The notes: generated by a model from the letters alone, not told the origin. Shown: positions 17,071 to 32,944, counted from the stretch's first letter. The stretch: 64,000 nt of DNA from Streptomyces sp. NRRL B-1347 (GCF_000720325.1 NZ_JOJM01000009.1:62001-126000), one strand, 5' to 3'. Numbers and translations: made by a program.

Positions 17071-19784
17071 GGAGCCCAGGCGCGAGGCCGGTGGATGCGG
17101 GGCACTCGGGGGCGAGGCCTTCGGGGGCTGGGCGCGCGGAGGTGGGCGCTCTCGGGGCCCACCGCCTCGGCTCCGCGAACCCCCGTCAGGAAGGCCCGGT
17201 GGACCTGCGTCTCGTGCCGCCCGCCCTGGCGGCTTGGGCGGCTGCGGCCCTGGCGCTCGACGCCCCGCCCCACCTGGTGACGGGTGCGGTGGTGGTCTGC
17301 GTGGTGGTCGCCGGTGCCCTGTTGGTGACGTGGACGACGTCCGGGCGCAGGCCGAGCGGGACGCGCGGCCGCAGGGGCCGGTGGCGCGGCGGAGCCTGGG
17401 GGCGGGTCAGCGTGGCGGCCGTCCTGCTGTGCGCCGGTGCGGCGGCGGCCTCCGCGGGGCTGCACGGGGCGGATCTGCACCGCGGCCCGGTCCCGGGGCT
17501 CGCCCGGGAGTACGCCGCGGTGACGGCGGAGCTGGAGGTGACGTCGGACCCGCGCCGCACCCGACCGCGGGCCACGGGCGACCGCCCGATGCCACCGGCC
17601 GTCGTACTGGACGCGGACGTCGTGCGGGTCACGGAGACGGACGGCACGACGACCGCGACGCGGACACCCGTGCTGGTCGTCGTGCGGCACGAGGAGAAGG
17701 AGAAGGGCCGCGACACCGGCGTCGGTGCGGGAGGTCCGCAAGGCGCGCAGGACGAGCGAGCGAGGGCGCCCGGGGAGGCCGGGCGCCGTCGGGACTCCCC
17801 GTGGCTCGGGCTGCTGCCGTCCACGCGGCTGCGGGTGCGGGCCGACCTCGCGCCGCCGCTGCCGGACAGCGGAGGGATCGCGGCGGTGCTGCGGGTGACG
17901 GGGGACCGGGTGCCGCGTGTCATCGGGGAGCCTTCGCGGGCGCAGCGGTTCGCGGGCGAACTGCGCGCAGGGCTGCGCGAGGCGACGGACGGGCTGCCCG
18001 CCGACGCCCGGGCGCTGCTGCCGGGACTGGTGATCGGGGACACCTCCCGGGTGCCTCCGGAGCTGGAGCAGGCGTTCCGGGCGACTGACCTGACGCATCT
18101 GCTGGCCGTGAGCGGGGCCAATCTCACGATCGTCCTCGCGCTGCTCATCGGACCGCCAGGGACGGCGCAACGGGCCGAACGGCGCGGTCTCGCCCCGCGG
18201 TTGGGCATCCCGTTGCGGGCGACTGCGCTGCTCGGGGGCGCGTTGACGCTCGGCTTCGTGCTGGTGTGCAGGCCGGAGCCGAGTGTGGTGCGGGCGGCGG
18301 CGTGCGGCCTGGTGGTGCTGCTTGCCATCGCCACGGGCAGGCGCAGATCGCTGATCCCGGCGCTCGCCGCCGTGGTCCTCGTGCTCGTCCTGTACGACCC
18401 GTGGCTGTCGCGGAGCTATGGCTTCCTGCTGTCCGTGCTCGCCACGGGAGCGTTGCTGACGCTCGCGCCGAGGTGGAGCGCCGCGCTTCGGCGGCACGGG
18501 GTGCCGGGGCGGCTCGCCGAGGCGCTGGCGGCGGCCGCGGCGGCGCAGGCGGTGTGCGCGCCGGTGGTGGCCGTCCTCGCGGCGAGGGTGAGCCTGGTGG
18601 CGGTGCCGTGCAATCTGCTCGCGGAGTTCGCGGTGGCTCCCGCCACGGTGCTCGGGTTCGCCGCGCTGGCGGTGGCGCCGGTGGTGATGCCGGTGGCCAA
18701 GGTCCTGGCGTGGGGCGCGAGTTGGCCGACCGGGTGGATCGCGGGGATCGCACGGGCGGGGGCGGCGCTGCCGGGGAACGGGGTGGACTGGCCGGGCAGT
18801 TGGCGCGGCGCGCTGTTGCTCGCCGCCGTCACGGTGGTGCTCGTGCTGGTCGGCAGACGGCTCGGGCGGCATCCGTGGCTGTGCGCGGCGTGCGCGCTGT
18901 TGCTGCTCGTCGTGGTGGTCCAGCCGCCGCCGCTCACCCGGGTCATCGCGGGCTGGCCGCCGCCGCGGTGGCGGCTGGTGATGTGCGATGTGGGGCAGGG
19001 GGACGCGACCGTCCTGGCGGCGGGGCCAGGCGCAGGGGTGGTCGTCGACGCGGGCCCCGACCCGATGCTCGTGGACCGCTGTCTGCGGTCGCTGGGCGTC
19101 ACGCGGGTGCCCTTGGTGCTGCTGACGCACTTTCACGCGGACCATGTGGAGGGGCTTCCGGGGGTGTTGAGGGGGCGTTCGGTGGGGGCGATCCAGACGA
19201 CGGGGCTCGGGGAGCCGCCAGGGCAGGTGGCGTTCGTGCGGGCGCAGGCGGCCGCGCGAGGGGTGCCGGTGACGCGGGCCGTGGCCGGGGAGCGGCGGCG
19301 CGCGGGGGAGCTCGACTGGCGGGTTCTCTGGCCCGTGGCGCACCCGGCGCCGGAGCCGGAGGGGCCGAACGACGCCAGCGTCACGCTCCTGGTGCGCACC
19401 CGGGGCCTCACCCTGCTCCTGCTGGGCGACCTCGAACCGCCTGCGCAGCGGGCCCTGTTGCGCACTCGGGTGGGGGCGGCGCTGCCCCGTGTGGACGTCC
19501 TGAAGGTGGCTCACCACGGTTCGGCGTACCAGGACCCGGTGCTCCTGCGGCGGGCCGGGCCGCGCTTGGCGCTGATCTCCTGCGGGGCGGACAACTCGTA
19601 CGGACACCCCTCACCTCGTACGGTCGTCGCGCTGCGCGGGGCGGGGGCGATGGTGCTGCGGACGGACGAGGAAGGGGCGATCGCGGTGGTCGGCGGGCGG
19701 TCCGGCGAGGAGGCAGGCGGGGGCGCCGGGGCCGCGGACGGGGGAGGGGAGGCGGAACTGGGCGTGGTCACGCGCCGGTATTGA
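17067..19784 (+). CDS. comEC: ComEC/Rec2 DNA internalisation protein
   Basis: A 905-residue ComEC. Domains: N-terminal TM pair (~45-130), a soluble OB-like part, the Competence core of many TMs (LLAVSGANLTIVLALLIG near 345), and from ~640 a metallo-beta-lactamase-like domain (CDVGQGDATVL, LTHFHADHVEGLP near 687, KVAHHGSAYQDP). ComEC is the channel and/or nuclease of natural transformation; most Streptomyces are not known to be naturally competent, so its role here is open. ATG 17067 overlaps the comEA stop. The first ~45 residues are a hydrophilic Gly/Arg/Ala leader, so GTG 17202 (VDLRLVPP) could be an alternative start. Confidence 0.92.
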   Translation: MRSPGARPVDAGHSGARPSGAGRAEVGALGAHRLGSANPRQEGPVDLRLVPPALAAWAAAALALDAPPHLVTGAVVVCVVVAGALLVTWTTSGRRPSGTRGRRGRWRGGAWGRVSVAAVLLCAGAAAASAGLHGADLHRGPVPGLAREYAAVTAELEVTSDPRRTRPRATGDRPMPPAVVLDADVVRVTETDGTTTATRTPVLVVVRHEEKEKGRDTGVGAGGPQGAQDERARAPGEAGRRRDSPWLGLLPSTRLRVRADLAPPLPDSGGIAAVLRVTGDRVPRVIGEPSRAQRFAGELRAGLREATDGLPADARALLPGLVIGDTSRVPPELEQAFRATDLTHLLAVSGANLTIVLALLIGPPGTAQRAERRGLAPRLGIPLRATALLGGALTLGFVLVCRPEPSVVRAAACGLVVLLAIATGRRRSLIPALAAVVLVLVLYDPWLSRSYGFLLSVLATGALLTLAPRWSAALRRHGVPGRLAEALAAAAAAQAVCAPVVAVLAARVSLVAVPCNLLAEFAVAPATVLGFAALAVAPVVMPVAKVLAWGASWPTGWIAGIARAGAALPGNGVDWPGSWRGALLLAAVTVVLVLVGRRLGRHPWLCAACALLLLVVVVQPPPLTRVIAGWPPPRWRLVMCDVGQGDATVLAAGPGAGVVVDAGPDPMLVDRCLRSLGVTRVPLVLLTHFHADHVEGLPGVLRGRSVGAIQTTGLGEPPGQVAFVRAQAAARGVPVTRAVAGERRRAGELDWRVLWPVAHPAPEPEGPNDASVTLLVRTRGLTLLLLGDLEPPAQRALLRTRVGAALPRVDVLKVAHHGSAYQDPVLLRRAGPRLALISCGADNSYGHPSPRTVVALRGAGAMVLRTDEEGAIAVVGGRSGEEAGGGAGAADGGGEAELGVVTRRY

Positions 19785-19974
19785 GTCGGTGCGCAGGGCT
19801 GTACATGGGGGTGGTGCATGAGGCGGTGCGCACGAGTCGGCCCTGGGCCTGCCGCGGGCCTGTCTCGGGCCGGTCCTGGGGTGGTGGATGCGGAAGAGAT
19901 CAATTCGGGTCAGCCGGACAGTCCGAGCAGTTCTCCTGTTTCTGCAATGTTCTTGCTGAAGTGGGCGCGTTTGC

Positions 19975-20003
19975 ATCGAATGCCGCAACGGTGATCGAAT
20001 GCC
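19975..20003 (+). promoter_or_regulatory. Direct repeat upstream of YceI gene
   Basis: ATCGAATGCC occurs at 19975-19984 and 19994-20003, a 19-bp period close to two helical turns, 40 bp before the start. The 258-bp gap 19785-20042 is locally AT-richer here. It could be a tandem activator site or -35 region; no better evidence is seen. Confidence 0.4.
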
Positions 20004-20042
20004 TCTTCTACTTGTTGTCAAGGCCCGCGGGGGTGTGTCGCA

Positions 20043-20945
20043 GTGTTCGGCCGTTGGCTGGGAAACCGTTCGAGTCGAGGAGGGCGGTCCGGGCCGCTGT
20101 CGGCGGTGACGGTCCCACCCAGCGCGGGGGTGCTCAGCTGCCGGGTGCTCGACCCCGTGAACGAGCCGGTGCGGCACGCGGAGCTGTCCGTCACCGACAC
20201 CATGGGGCGCAAGGTCGTCAGCGGTGGGACGGACCCGTACGGGTCGTTCGTGACGACGGTCCCGGCGGGGGAGTACCGGCTCGCGGTGTCGGCGGAGGGG
20301 TTCACGCCGTACCGGGCGAACGTGACGGTCGGCGAGGGCGCGCACGCCTCGATGGGCGATGTGACGCTCCAGGTGGCGCAGCTGCCGACGCTGCCGGACG
20401 CGGGGGACTGGGACGTCGACCCGATGCACTCCACGATCGGGTTCACGGCGCGGCACATCGGGCTGGCGCGCATCCACGGCCGGTTCAACACGTTCGCGGG
20501 GGCCATCCGGCTCGCCGAGCGGATGGAGGACTCGGCGATGCACGTGGTGATCGACGCCGCGTCCATCGACACGGCCGTCAAGCTGCGCGACGACCACCTG
20601 CGGTCCGGTGACTTCCTGGACGTGGAGCGGTTCCCGACGATGGAGTTCTACGGCGACCGGTTCGTGCACAAGGGCGGTAACCGCTGGGCGATCACCGGCG
20701 CGCTCTCGCTGCACGGTGTGACGCGGACGGTGACGCTCGACACCGAGTACCTGGGGGTCGGGCAGGGCATCCAGGGCGAGACCCGCGCGGCCTGCCGCGC
20801 GACGACCGAGCTGCACCGCGACGACTTCACGATCACTTGGCAGACCATGCTCGCCCGGGGCATCGCCGCGGTCGGCGCGAGCATCACCATCGAGCTGGAC
20901 ATTCAGGTCGTGCCGAAGAGCGTCGCCGCGGCTACCGCGGCGTAG
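20043..20945 (+). CDS. YceI-domain protein with N-terminal Ig-like (CarboxypepD_reg) domain
   Basis: A 300-residue protein. Residues ~30-110 are a carboxypeptidase-regulatory-like beta sandwich (VLDPVNEPVRHAELSVTD, GEYRLAVSAEGFTPYRANV). Residues ~120-300 form a YceI lipocalin-like barrel (WDVDPMHSTIGFTARHIGLA, RFPTMEFYGDRF, LSLHGVTRTVTL), which binds polyisoprenoid-type lipids. YceI proteins are usually periplasmic, but no signal peptide is visible, so this one may be cytosolic. GTG 20043 follows a GGGGGTG (20029-20035). The fusion is unusual compared with single-domain YceI. Confidence 0.85.
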   Translation: MFGRWLGNRSSRGGRSGPLSAVTVPPSAGVLSCRVLDPVNEPVRHAELSVTDTMGRKVVSGGTDPYGSFVTTVPAGEYRLAVSAEGFTPYRANVTVGEGAHASMGDVTLQVAQLPTLPDAGDWDVDPMHSTIGFTARHIGLARIHGRFNTFAGAIRLAERMEDSAMHVVIDAASIDTAVKLRDDHLRSGDFLDVERFPTMEFYGDRFVHKGGNRWAITGALSLHGVTRTVTLDTEYLGVGQGIQGETRAACRATTELHRDDFTITWQTMLARGIAAVGASITIELDIQVVPKSVAAATAA

Positions 20946-20948
20946 GTC

Positions 20949-21194
20949 TCAGGGGGCTTCCAGCCAGCCCTCGTACTCCGCGGCGAGCTCGTCGAGCGCC
21001 GTCGGGTCCAGGCGCCGCTGGGGGTCCTCGACGACGACCAGCCACTGGGCGTCCTCGGCGTCGTCCTCGCCGGCCAGCGCGTCGCGTACGAGCTGGGGCT
21101 CCTCGGCGACCTCGAAGCGATCGGGGAGCTCTTCGGCGACTTCTTCCGCCGCGTCGCGGTCGGGCAGCACCAGGACATGTCGTACGTCGGTCAC
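20949..21194 (-). CDS. Small conserved acidic protein, function unknown
   Basis: An 81-residue protein starting at GTG 21194 (VTDVRHVLVLPDRDAAEEV). It is strongly acidic, with an alternating beta-alpha pattern and the segment DAQWLVVVEDPQ. The stop is three bases from the YceI stop on the other strand (convergent), and the gene is divergent from holA 90 bp away. I do not recognise a characterised family. It is judged real because of its position in the intergenic slot and normal codon bias. The start is uncertain because no strong Shine-Dalgarno sequence is present. Confidence 0.65.
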   Translation of the reverse strand: MTDVRHVLVLPDRDAAEEVAEELPDRFEVAEEPQLVRDALAGEDDAEDAQWLVVVEDPQRRLDPTALDELAAEYEGWLEAP

Positions 21195-21284
21195 CTGGAC
21201 ATTCTCGCCCACGGGCGGGTGAGGTCGGGGCGTGGTCCCCGCGGCGCCCCCGGCTGTCGGTGGCGCGTGGGATGCTTGACCGCG

Positions 21285-22271
21285 ATGGCCAGGAAGAACG
21301 CACAAGACAATCCGCTCGCCCCCGTCACGGTGGCCGTCGGGCAGGAGGACCTGCTGCTCGACCGTGCCGTGCAGGAGGTCGTCGCCGCGGCCCGCGCCGC
21401 GGACGCCGACACCGACGTGCGGGACCTCGCCCCCGATCAGCTGGCGCCGGGCACGCTCGCGGAGCTGACCAGCCCGTCGCTGTTCGCCGAGCGCAAGGTC
21501 GTGGTCGTGCGCAGTGCGCAGGACCTGTCGGCGGACACGGTCAAGGACGTGAAGGCGTACTTCGGCGCGCCCGTGGAGGAGATCACCCTCGTGCTGCTGC
21601 ACGCGGGCGGCGCCAAGGGCAAGGGGCTGCTCGACGCGGCCCGCAAGGCCGGGGCGCGGGAGGTCGCCTGCCCCAAGATGACCAAGCCCGCGGACCGGCT
21701 CGCGTTCGTGCGCGGCGAGTTCCGCACGCTCGGCCGCGCGGCGACGCCGGAGGCCTGCCAGACCCTCGTGGACGCCATCGGCAGTGATCTGCGGGAGCTC
21801 GCTTCCGCGGCGGCGCAGCTGGTCGCGGACGTCGAGGGGACCATCGACGAGGCGGTCGTCGGGCGGTACTACACCGGGCGGGCCGAGGCCTCCAGCTTCA
21901 CCGTGGCCGACCGGGCCGTGGAGGGCCGGGCCGCCGAGGCGCTGGAGGCGCTGCGCTGGTCGCTCGCCACCGGGGTCGCGCCCGTGATGATCACGAGCGC
22001 GCTCGCGCAGGGGGTGCGGGCCATCGGGAAGCTGTCGTCCGCCCGTGGCGGGCGCCCCGCCGACCTGGCGCGGGAGCTGGGGATGCCGCCCTGGAAGATC
22101 GATCGGGTGCGGCAGCAGATGCGGGGGTGGTCTCCCGACGGGGTGGCGGTGGCGCTCGCCGCTGTCGCGGAGGCCGACGCGGGGGTGAAGGGCGGGGGGG
22201 ACGACCCCGAGTACGCCCTGGAGAAGGCGGTTGTCGCCGTCGCCCGGGCCGCGCGGGCCCGCCGGGCCTGA
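21285..22271 (+). CDS. holA: DNA polymerase III subunit delta
   Basis: A 328-residue HolA. It is the clamp-loader subunit that opens the beta sliding clamp. It has the expected N-terminal AAA-like fold (VAVGQEDLLLDRAVQEVV, LFAERKVVVVR) without a functional P-loop, then the helical lid and collar (MPPWKIDRVRQQMRGWSPDGV). ATG 21285 gives the normal N-terminus. No Shine-Dalgarno sequence is seen, and a weak -10-like hexamer ends about eight bases upstream, so it may also be leaderless. In Bacillus and actinobacteria holA commonly lies beside comEC and rpsT, as here. Confidence 0.92.
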   Translation: MARKNAQDNPLAPVTVAVGQEDLLLDRAVQEVVAAARAADADTDVRDLAPDQLAPGTLAELTSPSLFAERKVVVVRSAQDLSADTVKDVKAYFGAPVEEITLVLLHAGGAKGKGLLDAARKAGAREVACPKMTKPADRLAFVRGEFRTLGRAATPEACQTLVDAIGSDLRELASAAAQLVADVEGTIDEAVVGRYYTGRAEASSFTVADRAVEGRAAEALEALRWSLATGVAPVMITSALAQGVRAIGKLSSARGGRPADLARELGMPPWKIDRVRQQMRGWSPDGVAVALAAVAEADAGVKGGGDDPEYALEKAVVAVARAARARRA

Positions 22272-22527
22272 CCACCGCCGGGGCCGCGCCCGCATGCCGG
22301 GTCTGACCGTCGCCCCGGCCGCGCCCGCCCGCTGCGTCTGCCCCTCGCCCCGGGCGTACGCCCTTCTCGTGGACCTCCCCGGACGGGCGGGGTGGGCACG
22401 GCAGCGCTGATATCGCGCGGCCTGGTTGCTCGCCGTCGCGGCGGGGGTTTTTCTTCCCCGATCCCGTCGATCCCGCCCCTTCCCGAAACTGGGGGCTCAG
22501 CCCCCAGGCACCCAGTCCCCAGGCGCG

Positions 22528-22580
22528 CCAGAAGGCCCCGCCCCCGCCCCGGGGAAGGGGCGAGGCGCGGGGCCTTCTGG
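22528..22580. terminator. Strong hairpin terminator after holA
   Basis: A 14-bp perfect stem (22528-22541 and 22567-22580, CCAGAAGGCCCCGC and its complement) closing a GC-rich loop. It probably terminates holA and possibly rpsT readthrough in the other direction. Confidence 0.7.
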
Positions 22581-22763
22581 TTACGCTGTGTGATGAGCTC
22601 GCACCCGCGTGGCGAACGCAGGCCGCGTACGAGCTCGGAGTGCCGACCGGGAGCGGATGAGAGAGGGCCCGCTCTGGGTCCTGCCGACGGTTACATCAGG
22701 TACATCAGGAACAGTCCACTCCGGATCACTCCGGAGAGCGGATCAGCCCGGAAGCCCGGACAG

Positions 22764-22779
22764 GTCCGGAAGGCCGGAC
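22764..22779 (-). terminator. Hairpin abutting the rpsT stop codon
   Basis: GTCCGG-AAGG-CCGGAC lies immediately downstream of the rpsT stop on the reverse strand, without a T-run. Confidence 0.45.
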
Positions 22780-23046
22780 TCAGCCCTGGAGGGACGCGAC
22801 CTTCGAAGCAAGCGCCGACTTCTTGTTGGCGGCCTGGTTCTTGTGGATGACGCCCTTGGAGACGGCCTTGTCCAGGTTGCGGTTGGCGTCGCGCAGCGCG
22901 ACGGTGGCCTTCTCGACGTCGCCCGCCACGATGGCCTCACGGGTCTTGCGGATCGACGTCTTGAGCGCGGACTTGACCGACTTGTTGCGCAGGCGCGCCT
23001 TCTCGTTGGTCTTGTTGCGCTTGATCTGGGACTTGATGTTCGCCAC
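22780..23046 (-). CDS. rpsT: 30S ribosomal protein bS20
   Basis: An 88-residue bS20 protein that binds the 5' domain and helix 44 of 16S rRNA. It starts [20 protein letters not shown] and is Lys/Ala-rich and helical to the C-terminus, the usual family length. GTG 23046 is the start, with AAAAGG about eight bases upstream. It is divergent from lepA (200 bp between the genes), a conserved neighbourhood. Confidence 0.97.
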   Translation of the reverse strand: MANIKSQIKRNKTNEKARLRNKSVKSALKTSIRKTREAIVAGDVEKATVALRDANRNLDKAVSKGVIHKNQAANKKSALASKVASLQG

Positions 23047-23247
23047 GAAAGAGCCTTTTCAGGTTCAGGTACCGCTGGTTTCTCTGACATGCGCCTCGCG
23101 CTGAGAGGGCTACGAGACACAGCTGCCCACGGTACCAGCCGTCCTCGGGGCGGCCCAAACCGATGGGCACGGCCCACCCGTGGGACCATGGAGGCTACGT
23201 ATCGATCCGACCCGAGGCATAAGGCGCCTCAAGAGACAGGACCCTGC

Positions 23248-25110
<1,863 letters not shown>

Positions 25111-25145
25111 TCGCCCACCCGGCCGCGGCCGGGTTCCCCGCTGTG

Positions 25146-25184
25146 CGAAAAGCGCTCGTCCGATGCTCGGACGGGCGCTTTTCG
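25146..25184 (+). terminator. Terminator after lepA
   Basis: An 18-bp near-perfect stem (25146-25163, 25167-25184, one G-T pair) with loop TGC. The descending arm contains TTTT. It lies 36 bp after the lepA stop. Confidence 0.85.
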
Positions 25185-25322
25185 TCTGTGGGTGAGCAGG
25201 GGGCCGCGGCCGTACCGTCTCCGGGCCGACTGTGAAGCTACCGCCCCGTTCTGTAGAAAGTGACAGGCAGCAGCCCCTTACGTGGCGGGCGTCCGGCCTC
25301 TACCCTGATCACTGCTCGGAGG

Positions 25323-25337
25323 TTACTCGCAAGTTAA
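25323..25337 (+). promoter_or_regulatory. Candidate operator upstream of acyl-CoA synthetase
   Basis: TTACTCGCAAGTTAA is an imperfect inverted repeat just downstream of a TACCCT -10-like hexamer (25301-25306). It resembles TetR-type fatty-acid-regulator operators in style, but no specific regulator can be named. Confidence 0.35.
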
Positions 25338-25364
25338 ACAACGTGCCTGGAGTGGCATCGGAGC

Positions 25365-25405
25365 GCAGCAGCCACACGCAGCCAGCAGCAGCCACACGCA
25401 GCCAG
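25365..25405 (+). repeat. 20-bp tandem duplication in 5' UTR of acyl-CoA synthetase
   Basis: A 21-bp unit beginning GCAGCAGCCACACG starts at 25365 and again at 25385 (period 20), ending 33 bp before the start codon. The rest of the 327-bp gap holds the lepA terminator and the candidate promoter/operator. Confidence 0.8.
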
Positions 25406-25437
25406 TAGGACGCACCGTCGCGGGCCCGGAGGATGTC

Positions 25438-27327
25438 GTGAGCGACACACAGACCTTGATCGAGAACCGACCGCCCTCGGTGGCGCACCTCCTGCTGGAG
25501 CGCGTCGCGAAGTCGCCGGAGGCCGAGGCCTACCGCTACCCCGTCCCCGCGGCCGCGGGCGAGGGCCCGGACGAGTGGAAGGCGCTGAGCTGGGCCCAGG
25601 CCGCCGAGCGCGTCGACGCCGTGGCGGCCGGTCTGATCGATCTGGGGCTGCGGCCCGAGGACCGGGTGGCGCTCGCCTCGGCCACCCGGATCGAGTGGAT
25701 CCTCGCCGACCTCGGCATCATGTGCGCGGGCGCCGCCACGACGACGATCTACCCGCAGACCAACGCCGAGGAGTCCGCGTTCATCCTCGCCGACTCCGGC
25801 AGCCGGGTCCTGATCGCCGACAACGCCGAGCAGCTGGTCAAGGCGCGTGAGCAGCGGGCGAACCTGCCCGACCTGAAGCACGTCGTCGTCTTCGACACCG
25901 AGGGCGTCGAGCCCGCCGCCGACGACCCCGAGGGGTGGGTGCTCAGCTTCGCGGACCTGGAGGCGCGGGGCGCGGCCCACCTGGAGAAGAACCCCGACGC
26001 GGTCAAGCAGCGCGTCGAAGCGATCCGGTCCGACCACCTCGCGACGATCATCTACACCTCGGGCACCACGGGCCGCCCCAAGGGCGTGCGCCTGCCGCAC
26101 GACAACTGGTCGTACATGGCGAAGGCCATCGCCGCCACCGGCCTGCTCACGTCCGACGACGTGCAGTACCTCTGGCTGCCGCTCGCGCACGTCTTCGGCA
26201 AGGTGCTGACCAGCGGGCAGATCGAGCTCGGGCACGTCACCGCCGTCGACGGCCGCGTCGACAAGATCATCGAGAATCTGCCGGTGGTCCAGCCGACGTA
26301 CATGGCGGCCGTGCCGCGCATTTTCGAGAAGGTCTACAACGGCGTCGTGGCCAAGGCGCGGGCTGGCGGCAACGCCAAGTACAAGATCTTCCAGTGGTCG
26401 GCGGAGATCGCCCGCGAGTACGCGAAGACCAGCCAGGACAACTTCCGCAGGACCGGTGTGGCCTCGGTGCCGTTCGGCCTCGGGGCCAAGCACAAGGTCG
26501 CCGACAAGCTCGTGTACGCGAAGCTGCGCGAGGCCTTCGGCGGCCGGCTGCGGGCCGCGGTGTCCGGCTCGGTGGCGCTCGCCCCGGAGATCGGCTACTT
26601 CTTCGCGGGCGCCGGGATCCACATCCTGGAGGGGTACGGACTCACCGAGTCCTCCGCGGCCTCCTTCGTCAACCCCGGCGAGGCCTACCGCACCGGCACC
26701 GTCGGCAAGCCGCTGCCCGGCACCGAGGTGCGCATCGCGGACGACGGCGAGATCCTGCTGCGCGGCCCCGGCATCATGGAGGGCTACCACGGGCTGCCCG
26801 AGAAGACCGCCGAGGTCCTGGAGTCCGACGGCTGGTTCCACACCGGCGACATCGGGGAGCTGTCCGCCGACGGCTATCTGCGGATCACCGACCGCAAGAA
26901 GGACCTGTTCAAGACCTCCGGCGGCAAGTACGTCGCGCCCACGGAGGTCGAGGGCCAGTTCAAGGGCGTGTGTCCGTACGTCTCCAACATCCTGGTGCTC
27001 GGCGCCGACCGGAACTTCTGCTCCGCCCTCATCGCCCTGGACGAGGCCGCCATCATGGGCTGGGCCAAGGAGAACGGCCTGGACGGCAAGAGCTACGCCG
27101 AGGTCGTCGCGGCCCCGGCCACCGTCGCCCTCATCGAGGGGTACGTGCGCCGGCTCAACGAGGGCCTCCAGCGCTGGCAGACCCTCAAGAAGTTCAAGCT
27201 GCTCCCGCGCGACCTCGACGTCGAGCACGGCGAGCTGACGCCGAGCCTGAAGCTCAAGCGCCCGGTGGTGGAGCGCGAGTACAAGGACCTGATCGAGGAG
27301 ATGTACGCGGGCGCCCGCGAGGCCTGA
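25438..27327 (+). CDS. Long-chain acyl-CoA synthetase (AMP-forming)
   Basis: A 629-residue ANL-superfamily enzyme activating fatty acids via acyl-AMP to acyl-CoA. P-loop-like motif IIYTSGTTGRPKGVRLPH near residue 205; LEGYGLTESSAAS near 400; FHTGDIGELSADGYLRITDR near 465; hinge and catalytic Lys region KKDLFKTSGGKYVAP. The length and the AEIAREYAKTSQDN insert fit FadD15-type long-chain synthetases of actinobacteria. It starts at GTG 25438 and is monocistronic, convergent with the response-regulator gene. Confidence 0.93.
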   Translation: MSDTQTLIENRPPSVAHLLLERVAKSPEAEAYRYPVPAAAGEGPDEWKALSWAQAAERVDAVAAGLIDLGLRPEDRVALASATRIEWILADLGIMCAGAATTTIYPQTNAEESAFILADSGSRVLIADNAEQLVKAREQRANLPDLKHVVVFDTEGVEPAADDPEGWVLSFADLEARGAAHLEKNPDAVKQRVEAIRSDHLATIIYTSGTTGRPKGVRLPHDNWSYMAKAIAATGLLTSDDVQYLWLPLAHVFGKVLTSGQIELGHVTAVDGRVDKIIENLPVVQPTYMAAVPRIFEKVYNGVVAKARAGGNAKYKIFQWSAEIAREYAKTSQDNFRRTGVASVPFGLGAKHKVADKLVYAKLREAFGGRLRAAVSGSVALAPEIGYFFAGAGIHILEGYGLTESSAASFVNPGEAYRTGTVGKPLPGTEVRIADDGEILLRGPGIMEGYHGLPEKTAEVLESDGWFHTGDIGELSADGYLRITDRKKDLFKTSGGKYVAPTEVEGQFKGVCPYVSNILVLGADRNFCSALIALDEAAIMGWAKENGLDGKSYAEVVAAPATVALIEGYVRRLNEGLQRWQTLKKFKLLPRDLDVEHGELTPSLKLKRPVVEREYKDLIEEMYAGAREA

Positions 27328-27410
27328 GCCCCCGGCACGGACGATCCGAGCCCCCGGGCACGGACGGGGTCCGGGCCCCCGGCCCCACACGGGGCCGGGG
27401 AACGGGGCGG

Positions 27411-27995
27411 TCACGCGCCGCGTCTGCGCCGCATCTCCCGCAGGATCTCCTCCATGCGCGTGATCTGGCGGCGCACGTCCGTCATGTCGTCGAAGCCCCG
27501 GTCCGCAAGCTGCCGCTCGATCGCCGCGAGGCGAAGGGACAGCTCGTCGAAGTGCTCCTGCTCGCGCGCCAGCATGTGCTCCAACTGCTGGTTCTTGCGG
27601 TGCAGTTCCAGGAACACGGTGACCTTCGCGCGCAGCACCCACGGGTCGAAGGGCTTGGTGAGGTAGTCGGCCGCGCCCGTCGCGTAGCCGCGGAAGGCGT
27701 AGCCCGCGTCGTTGTCGGTGCCGGTCAGGAAGATGATCGGCACGTCCTTCGTCTGGTCGAGGCGCTTGATGTTGGACGCGGTCTCGAAGCCGTCCATGCC
27801 CGGCATCCGCACATCGAGGAGGACCACGGCGAACCGCTGCCGCAGCAGCGCCTTCATCGCCTCCTCTCCGGAACGGGCGCGTACCAGCGGTTCGTTCAAG
27901 GACCCCAGGACGGCCTCCAGCGCCACGAGGTTGTCCTCCATGTCGTCGACGAGGAGGATGCTCGCGTGGTCTCCGGTGGTGGCCTCAGTGCTCAT
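27411..27995 (-). CDS. Stand-alone receiver protein with C-terminal coiled coil
   Basis: A 194-residue protein. Residues ~10-130 are a CheY-like receiver (ILLVDDMEDNLVALEAV, phospho-acceptor in VVLLDVRMPGMDGFE, then FLTGTD and DYLTKPFDPWVLR). The last ~65 residues are a charged helix (EHMLAREQEHFDELSLRL... REMRRRRGA), with no DNA-binding domain. It lies 12 bp downstream of the poly-HAMP hybrid kinase gene and is surely its partner. The arrangement resembles OsaA/OsaB of S. coelicolor as I remember it; orthology is not established. Confidence 0.9.
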   Translation of the reverse strand: MSTEATTGDHASILLVDDMEDNLVALEAVLGSLNEPLVRARSGEEAMKALLRQRFAVVLLDVRMPGMDGFETASNIKRLDQTKDVPIIFLTGTDNDAGYAFRGYATGAADYLTKPFDPWVLRAKVTVFLELHRKNQQLEHMLAREQEHFDELSLRLAAIERQLADRGFDDMTDVRRQITRMEEILREMRRRRGA

Positions 27996-28007
27996 GGTGA
28001 CGGTGCC

Positions 28008-32843
<4,836 letters not shown>

Positions 32844-32944
32844 GATGGCCCACTTCGGTAACTCGGTGCTTATGGGCCCAGTCAGTCTGTCACTCTGTCC
32901 GTGTCGCCTGAGGCGTAACGTCCGAACTGCTCAGGAGCCGCACT

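Larger units (their letters stand above)
22272..22779. other. 508-bp intergenic region with extragenic palindromes
   Basis: No coding sequence is supported. It holds a CTGGGGGC-TCA-GCCCCCAG hairpin (22489-22507), the strong hairpin 22528-22580, and a patch of CCGGA-rich short repeats (22715-22779). It separates holA from the convergent rpsT. Confidence 0.6.

Noticed and set aside
16965..19607. 880-codon open frame on the reverse strand across comEC
   Set aside because: Antisense to a clear ComEC; the Arg/Pro/His-rich composition is the usual shadow of GC3-biased coding DNA.
20903..21178. 91-codon reverse-strand ORF overlapping the YceI 3' end
   Set aside because: Overlaps YceI coding sequence and lacks sensible composition; the frame ending at 20949 is the better gene.
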